A DNA stretch of 64,000 bases from Canna indica. Lineage: Eukaryota; Streptophyta; Magnoliopsida; Zingiberales; Cannaceae. The notes beneath the pieces were generated by a model. It did no database searches, was not told the origin of the DNA, and saw only the letters and a list, made by a program, of their open reading frames with translations. Positions 57,650-64,000 of the stretch are shown here, one piece after another. Numbering within the stretch: the first letter of the stretch is position 1; each line of letters begins with the position of its first letter. A program made the position numbers and the translations under genes. Where the stretch lies: the NCBI GenBank assembly GCA_034359265.1, contig CP136898.1, positions 55,293,501 through 55,357,500 on the forward strand, in the 5' to 3' direction.

Positions 57650-58452
57650 TTTTACATTCAACCATTCATATGTTTTGCTTCTCCGGGCGTGTTGGCGGTG
57701 CTTGTGGGTGTCTGCTGCGTCTTCTTCATCCTCTGTGTTCCTCTTTCTCCGGTGATCCGGTGGTTTCCAGCGGCGGCTTCGGTTTTCTTTGTTTCTTCCT
57801 TGTGTTGGGGTTGGCGGCGATCGGCTTTTCCTGGGGTTCCTGGTTTCTACGGCGGTTGTTCGTCAGTTTTTTTCTCAGTTGATCCTTCCTCCGGCGTTTC
57901 TTATTGTCTCTGTGTTCCCGGCGGTCTTCCAGCAAGGGCGGCAGGCTGTGGGTTGTGGCGGCGGCGATTAGGGTTTGTGTTTTTTTCTGCTGTGTGTTTG
58001 TTTCTTCCGCCATCTTTTTCCTGCTTCTCCGGTTTGCCGCCGGCTTTGGTCGGCCCTTGGTGTTTCTGCTGTTGTTTCCCTTCGGTTTGTTGGGGTGGTT
58101 CCCTTTGTACCGCCGGCGTGGTGCTGCCTCGTGGTGCATCGTTTTTCTTGGGTGTTGCTGGGTTCTTGTTCTCGGGTTTTTCTTCTGGCAGTAGGGTTGT
58201 GGCTTTGGCAATATGTTTCCGTCAGCTCTTGGGTGCGGTGGTTCTGGTGGCGGCAGTGTGGTGTTGGTGCCTCCTTGAGTGTTGTGTTCATCTGGGCTGG
58301 TTGTCCAGGTTTGCGGCAGGCAGTTGCGGGTATCTTCGGTCTCAGTGGGTGTGTGTTCCCCATTGCTCCTTGGGTGTGGTGGTTTCTGTCGAAGGTTTTG
58401 TGGTGTTGGTGCTCCTTGAAGTGCTTGAGCTTTCCGTCGGCTTCCTCGAGCT
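57650..58452 (+). other. LINE A6 5'UTR
   Basis: 0.8 kb, GC- and T-rich on the sense strand, with overlapping open frames on both strands that look compositional. The proteins predicted here are Cys/Phe/Leu-rich or Arg/Lys/Thr-rich and resemble no family. It is the only family A 5' end in the window. An internal promoter is expected but not identified. Confidence 0.7.
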
Positions 58453-59280
58453 ATGGCCGACCATGTGACTTTGGGGAGCCATCCGTCATCCTATCATGGT
58501 GCTTCGTTGTCTTCTTCTTCCTCGGGCCTTCTTCGCTCCATCCTCAAGAGAAACTCTGATTTGACAACCATGCAGACTTCTAAGTATGTGGATTCTGGAA
58601 TTCCATCTAGTGATGTTCGTGCTATGCCCAGACATGTTGAAATTGCAACTTCCTCACAGTGTGTTGCACCAACTTATCATGTCAATGCTGATGTCCTCGA
58701 TTGTGCTAAGGCCTCAAATGCTGAAGCTATGGCAATTCTCATGAAGACAATAAATGAATTAGATATTGATGAGGCCTCTCGTTCCTCCATCAAAGGTATG
58801 CTATGCTCTCTTCAGTTCCTCATCATGATATGCTTCCTTTGAATTGTCCATCTAGGTCTTCACCGACTCCTATGGTTGGACACGGAATTACTTCTTCTTG
58901 GAGTTCGCTATTCTCCTCAGATGCGCATACCCTTGAAACTAAGCTTAGTTTTGAGGAACCGACTCTTGTGGATGGTAATATTATTATTGAGGCTCCTCAA
59001 GAAGAGATTTTAGCAGGGGAAAAGTATTGGCAATCTTCCTTAGTTGGACACTTTATTGGGCCACGCCTTCCTTATAGAGTCGTGAAAAATTGGATGACAA
59101 AGATGTGGAAAATTAGTGGCAACGTCGAGGTGCTTACTATGGAGTTTGGTTTCTTTATTTTTCGATTCTCACAGAGGGATGAAGCAGATTCTATTCTTGA
59201 GGGCGGCCCATGGTTTATTCAGAATAGATTTCTTGCTCTTCGGAGATGGAATAGAGCTTTAAAGTTGGAAAAAGCTGAAA
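58453..59280 (+). pseudogene. LINE A6 ORF1 fragment (DUF4283-like)
   Basis: Starts at ATG 58453 (MADHVTLGSHPSS). A shift near 58800 moves the frame. The second part (from 58803) contains the DUF4283-like domain (SLVGHFIGPRLPYRVVKNW, GGPWFIQNRFLALRRW). It breaks off at LKLEKAE, where the sequence jumps to ORF2. The CCHC knuckle is lost. The joined reading frame enters ORF2 out of frame and stops at 59519. Confidence 0.85.
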
Positions 59281-59908
59281 TGACGATCAGATCATCTGGA
59301 AGCCGTCTAGTGATGGTTTTTTCAGTATTGCATCAGCTTGCAATGGCATTTCCCCCACTAATCTCATGGTTACTTGGTATCATCTTGTTTGGTTCAAAGG
59401 GAGGATCCCAAGGTACTCTTTTATCTTATGGCTTGCTCTTTTACGGAGATTACCAACTCTTGATCGACTTTCACATTGGGGGATTACACACTCTACTAGC
59501 TATTGTTTTTGCGGTGTAGATGAATCCATTGAACACCTATTCTTTCACTGCCCTTTCTCGGCTATAATTTGGCGCAAGGTTCTAGATCTTTGTCTTTTGG
59601 CGAACCCTTTGCATCATTGGGGTGATCAGCTTAGATGGTGGGAAGACGTTATGAGTGGAGACTCATTCATTGGCTATATTAGGCGTATTGCTCTCACTGC
59701 TTCAGTTTACTTCATTTGGCGTGAGCGGAATGAACGTATTTTTTCTCATGTATCCTCTCCACCTGCTGGTGTGCTTAGTAGTATTATTACAAGAGTTAAA
59801 ATCAAAATTCTTCAGATATATGGTACCAGGCCTATCACCGACACACCAAGGAATAGAGCTATTGCAGAACGGTGGAGCGTTCAAGTCCATTTCACTCATG
59901 TCCGTTGA
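59281..59908 (+). pseudogene. LINE A6 ORF2 C-terminal fragment
   Basis: zf-RVT-like region and tail of ORF2 (VTWYHLVWFKGRIPRYS, FCGVDESIEHLFFHC, VYFIWRERNERIFSHVSS), open to the stop at 59906-59908. It lacks the endonuclease and RT and has no start of its own. Confidence 0.87.
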
Positions 59909-60675
59909 GATTAGTGATTTCACTGTGTGGGTTTTTTTTTTTTTTTTTTTGCTTGGCCTAAGTTGTGGGTGGTCCATGTGATATTTCTTACTTGGCCCGA
60001 GTTGTGGGTAATCCGTGTGATGCCTTGTTTGCATCTCTATATTGTGCTTGACCCGGATTGTGGGTTTTTCTTTTTGTCCCTCTTCTCCTAAGGTTTTGGC
60101 TACTACCTTGTTGATGGCAATGCCGAAGGTGAGGGGCGTGGTCTTTTCCTTTGGGGGATGAGAAGCTCTACCATTCCTATTAATGGTAGTCGTGCATGAA
60201 CTCTATTGTATCCTTTTACGTATTAATATATTTCCTTTGCCTTGTTGCAAAAAAAAAAAAATCTTCTGAGTTATGCTACCAAACCTATCAAGGATACACC
60301 AAGGAATAGAGCCATTGCAGAGAGGTGGGGCATTCAACATCACCTCACTCATGTCCACCATGATTAATGCTACTCTATATTTTGATCTCATGAGCTTTCA
60401 TTACTTGGCCCAAGTTGTGGGAATTCCGTGTAATGCATTGCTTTTGCATGTTTTTATATCGTGCTTGACCCGGGTTGTGGGTTTTTCTTTGTTCCTCTTC
60501 TCCTAAAGTTTTGGCTACTACCTTGCTGATGGCAATGCCGAAGGTGAGGGGGATGGTCTTTTCCTTTGGGAGAATGAGAAGCTCTACCATTCTTATTGAT
60601 GGTAGTCATGTATGAACTCTATTGTATCATTTTGTGATTTAATATATTTTCATTTGCCTTGTTGCAAAAAAAAAA

Positions 60676-62577
60676 GTTCCCAAATTTAGGAACCAAGTTC
60701 CCAACTTTGAGAACCAACTTTCGAAACAAAATTCCCAACTTTCGGAACCAAGTTCCAAACTTTCAGAACCAAGTTTTGAGCTTTTAGAACCAAGTTCCCA
60801 ACTTTTGTAACCAATTTCCTAACTTTTGGAACCAAGTTCCCAACTTACCAAACCAAGTTCCCAACTTTTCGAACCAAGTTGTCAACTTTCGGAATCAAGT
60901 TCCCAACTTTCGAAACAAAGTTCTCAACTTTCGGAACCAAGTTCCCAACTTTCAGAACCAAGTTTCAAGCTTTCGGAACCAACTTCTCAACTTTCGTAAC
61001 CAAGTTCCCAACTTACCAAACCAAGTTCACAACTTTTCGAACCATATTGCCAACTCTCTGAACCAAGTTCCAAACCGAACCTAGTTCCAGCTATATGAAC
61101 CAAAATACCAACTTGGTTAACCAAGTTTCCAACTTTTGGTACCAAGTTTCGAACTTTCAGAACCATGTTCGATCTTTCCGAACCAAATTCCCAAGTTTCT
61201 GAACAAAGTTTCCAACTTTTGAAATCAGGTTCCCATCGTTCAGTACAAAGATCTGAACTTCCGAAACCAAGTTCCAAATTTTTGGTACTAAGTTTCCAAC
61301 TTTCGGAACCAAGTTCCCAACTTTCGTAACCAAATTCTCAACTTTTGAAATCATGATCCCGACTTTCGAACATAAGATCCCAACTTTCCAAAATAAGTTT
61401 CGAACTTTCGGAACCAAGTTCCCAACTTTCAGAACCAAGTTTCGAGTTTTCGAAACCTAGTTCCCAACTTTTGGAACCAAGTTTCGAGTTTTCAAAACCC
61501 AGTTCAAAACTTTCGGAACCAAGTTTCCAACTTTCGGAACCAATTTCTCAACTTTCGGAATCAAGTTTTGAGTTTTCGGAACCATGTTCCCAACTTTCGA
61601 AACCAAGTTCCCAACTTTCGAAACCAAGTTCCCAACTTTCGAAAACAAATTCCCAACTTTCAGAACCAACTTCCCAACTTTTAGAACCAAGTGTCGATCT
61701 TTTGAAACCAAGTTTTGAGCTTTCGGAACCATGTTCCCAACTTTCGGATCCAAGTTCATAAATTTCGGAACCAAGTTCCTAACTTTCAGAACCAAATTCC
61801 CAACATTCGAAACCAAGTTCCCAACTTTCAGAACCAAGATTCAAGATTTCGGAACCAAGTTCCCAAATTTTGTAAACAAGTTGCCAACTTTCGAAACCAA
61901 GTTCCGAACTTTCGGAACCAAGCTCACAACATTTCGAACCATGTTGCCAACTTTCTGTACCAAGTTCTGAATTTTCCGAACCTTGCTCCAACTTTCTGAA
62001 CAAAAATCTCAACTTGGTTAACCAAGTTCCCAACTTTTGGAACCAAGTTCCGAACTTTCTGAACTATGTTTCGATCTTTTCGAACCAAATTCCCAAGTTT
62101 CAGAACAAAGTTTCCAACTTTCGAAACCAGGTTCCCATCTTTCGGAACAAAGATCCGAACTTTCGGAACCCAATTTCAAACTTTCGATACAAAGTTTCCA
62201 ACTTTCGGAACCAAGTTCCAAACTTTTAGAACCAAGTTTCGGACTTTCGGAACCAAGTCCCCAACTTTCAGAACCAAGTTTAAAGCTTTCGGAACCAAGT
62301 TCCCAACTTTCGGAACAAGTTTCTGACTTTTGAAAAGAAGTTCCAAACTTACTAAACCAAGTTCACAACCTTTTGAACCATGTTCCGAATTTTCCGAACC
62401 TAGTTCCAATTTTCTGAACCAAAATCTCAACTTGGTTAACCAAGTTCCCAACTTTTGGAACCAAGTTTCAAACTTTCGGAACTATGTTTCGATCATTCCG
62501 AACAAAATTCCCATGTTTCAGAACCAAGTACCCAACTTTCATAACAATATTTACAACTTTCGGAACCAAGTTTCGGA
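60676..62577 (+). repeat. 21-bp satellite array, block 11
   Basis: Usual orientation. A module with ACTTGGTTAACCAAG recurs near 61110, 62010 and 62430, each followed by the same variant units, giving a higher-order period of about 0.4-0.9 kb. No gene is seen. Confidence 0.96.
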
Positions 62578-64000
62578 CAACTTGATTCCGAATGTTGGAA
62601 ACTTGGTTCCGAAAGTCAGGCACTTGGTTCCGGAAGTTGGGAACTTGGTTACGAAAGTTCGAAACTTGGTTTCGAAAGTTCGAAACTTAGTTCAGAAGGT
62701 ACTTGGTTCGGAAAGTTGGAAACTTAGTTTTGAAAGTAAAGAACTTTGTTCCAAAATTTAGGAACTTGGTTCAAAAAGTTCGGAACTTGGTTCGGAATGT
62801 TCGAAATTGGGTTCCAAAAGTAGGGAACTTGGTTTCGAAAGTTGAGAATTTGGTTCGGAAAGTTGTGAACTTGGTTACGAAAGTTGGGAACTTGATTCAG
62901 AAAGTTCAAAACTTGAATCCAAAAGTTGGGAACTTGGTTCCGAAAGTTGGGAACTTGGTTACGAAAGTTTAGAACTTAGTTCAGAAGTTGGTTCGGAAAG
63001 ATCGGAATTTGGTTCCGAATTTTGGGAACTTGGTTCGAAAAGTTATGAAAGTTGGAAAAGTTGAGAACTTGGTTCCGAAAGTAAGGAACTTGTTTTCGAA
63101 AGTTCAGAACTTGATTCAGAATGTTGGCAACATGGTTCGGAAAGTTGCAAACTTGGTTTCGAAAGTAGAGAACATGGTTCCGAAAGTTAGGAACTTGGTT
63201 TGGAAAGTTCGGAACTTGGTTCGGAAAGTTGTGAACTTTGTTGCGAAAGATGGGAACTTATTTCTGAAAGTTGGGAACTTGGTTTTGAAAGTTGTGAACT
63301 TGGTTTCAAAAGTTGGGAACAAGGTTCAAAAAGTTGGGACCATGGTTGGGAACTTGGTTCGGAAAGTTGGTTACTTGGTTCATAAATTTGGGAACTTGGA
63401 TCTGAAAGTTAGGAGCTTGGTTTTGAAAGTTCGGAACTTGGTTCAGAAAGTTAGGAATTTGGTTTGAAAAGTTGGAAACATGGTTTCAGAAGTAAAGAAC
63501 TTGGTTCCGAAAGTTCGGGACTCGGTTCGAAAAGTTCGGAACTTGTCTCCGAAAGTTGGGAACTTGGTTTCGAAACTTGAGATATTGGTTCCGAATGTTC
63601 GAAACTTGGCTCCGAAAGTTGGAAACTTGGTTCAGAAAGTTGGAAACTTGGTTTCGACTGTTGAGAACTTCGTTCTGAAAGTTGGGAACTTAGTTCAGAA
63701 AGTTGTGAACTTGGTACGAAAAGTTCGGAACTTGGTTCGGAAAGTTCGGAACTTGGTTTGGAAAATTGGGAACTTTGTTCGAAAAGTTCGGAACTTGGTT
63801 CGGAAAGTTCGGAACTTGGTTCGGAAAGTTGTGAACTTGGTTCGGAAAGTTGTGAACTTGGTTCGGAATGTTAAGATCTTATTTTCGAAAGTTGGGAACT
63901 TGGTTCCGAAAGTTCGGGACTCAGTTCAGAAAGTTGGGAACTTGGTTCTAAAAGTTGGGAACTTGGTTTCGAAAGTTGGAATCTTGGTTCCAAAAGTTGG
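62578..64000 (-). repeat. 21-bp satellite array, block 12, inverted
   Basis: From about 62578 the units read CGAAAGTTGGG then AACTTGGTTC on the plus strand, so the array runs in the opposite direction to every other block, through to the end of the window. The switch is abrupt, with no spacer. No gene is seen. Confidence 0.95.

Larger units (their letters stand above)
57650..60261 (+). mobile_element. LINE A6, nested and internally deleted, with 5'UTR and 3' tail
   Basis: 2.6-kb element inside LINE A5. It has a T-rich start, a GC-rich 5'UTR, ORF1 to the end of the DUF4283-like domain, then a direct junction near 59280 to the C-terminal part of ORF2, the 3'UTR (with a run of about 18 T near 59934), hairpin (60105-60130) and a tail of 13 A. 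About 4 kb of the expected middle (ORF1 end, endonuclease, RT) is absent. Complete ends and a target-site duplication suggest that it inserted in, or close to, this form. Confidence 0.9.
56812..60675 (+). mobile_element. LINE A5, 5'-truncated, split by nested LINE A6
   Basis: Family A LINE in two parts. 56812-57649 is the ORF2 C-terminal region; 60262-60675 is the end of ORF2, the 3'UTR, hairpin (60520-60545) and TTGCCTTGTTGC plus 10 A, meeting satellite at GTTCCC. The two parts are contiguous in other copies (TCTTCTGAG/TTATGCTACC). Its 5' end falls within about 3 bp of the LINE A4 truncation point. Confidence 0.92.

Noticed and set aside
57689..58559. Overlapping ORFs on both strands encoding Cys/Phe-rich or basic proteins
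   Set aside because: They lie in the 5'UTR of LINE A6, where strong base composition keeps frames open; no domain or related sequence is recognised.
59934..59951. T-run of about 18 as an inverted LINE tail
   Set aside because: Sister copies continue across it with the same 3'UTR (TGTGGG then GCTTGGCC) and there is no inserted body or duplication; it is a local homopolymer expansion.

Overview
This is plant nuclear DNA, almost certainly from an angiosperm, and I see no ordinary cellular protein gene in it. The diagnostic content is plant-type L1 LINEs (an ORF1 with a DUF4283-like domain and a CCHC knuckle; an ORF2 with endonuclease, reverse transcriptase and a zf-RVT-like domain), a Ty1/copia element of Tnt1-like organisation, plant-type 5S rDNA and plant tRNA sequences. 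I cannot name the species.

About 45% of the window is one 21-bp tandem satellite, unit GAACCAAGTTC followed by CCAACTTTCG. It forms twelve blocks: 1-2954, 6098-6495, 8891-11436, 16739-24200, 30044-31150, 31983-34927, 36289-37019, 39456-42886, 43478-44457, 45724-48500, 60676-62577 and, inverted, 62578-64000. Because 21 is a multiple of three and the consensus has no stop in any frame, the array produces dozens of spurious heptad-repeat ORFs on both strands. The unit's single CpG is widely decayed to TpG or CpA, as expected of methylated heterochromatin.

The array is interrupted by: LINE A1 (2955-6097); LINE B1 (6496-8890); LINE B2 on the minus strand (11437-16738, with 5'UTR but no 3' end); LINE B3 (24201-30043), whose ORF1 and ORF2 are both intact; a Harbinger-like MITE (31151-31982); a Pol III island with 5S rDNA, tRNA-Val and a tRNA-Gly fragment (34928-35740), joined to LINE fragment A2 (35747-36288); a 2.4-kb probable solo LTR (37020-39455); LINE fragment A3 (42887-43477), carrying a small inverted retroposon; LINE A4 (44458-45723); a decayed copia element (48501-56793) with LINE B4 inside it; and LINE A5 (56812-60675), split by a second, internally deleted LINE A6 with a clear target-site duplication.

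The window is a history of retrotransposition into a satellite. LINE B3 is the only copy that could still supply enzymes in cis or trans. The LINE tails share a 26-nt hairpin and a TTGCCTTGTTGC-A(n) end. Every LINE 3' end that meets the satellite does so at the same base of the 21-bp unit (AA|GTTC), on the same strand. This points to phase-locked targeting of the satellite by the LINE endonuclease and is the most interesting signal here.
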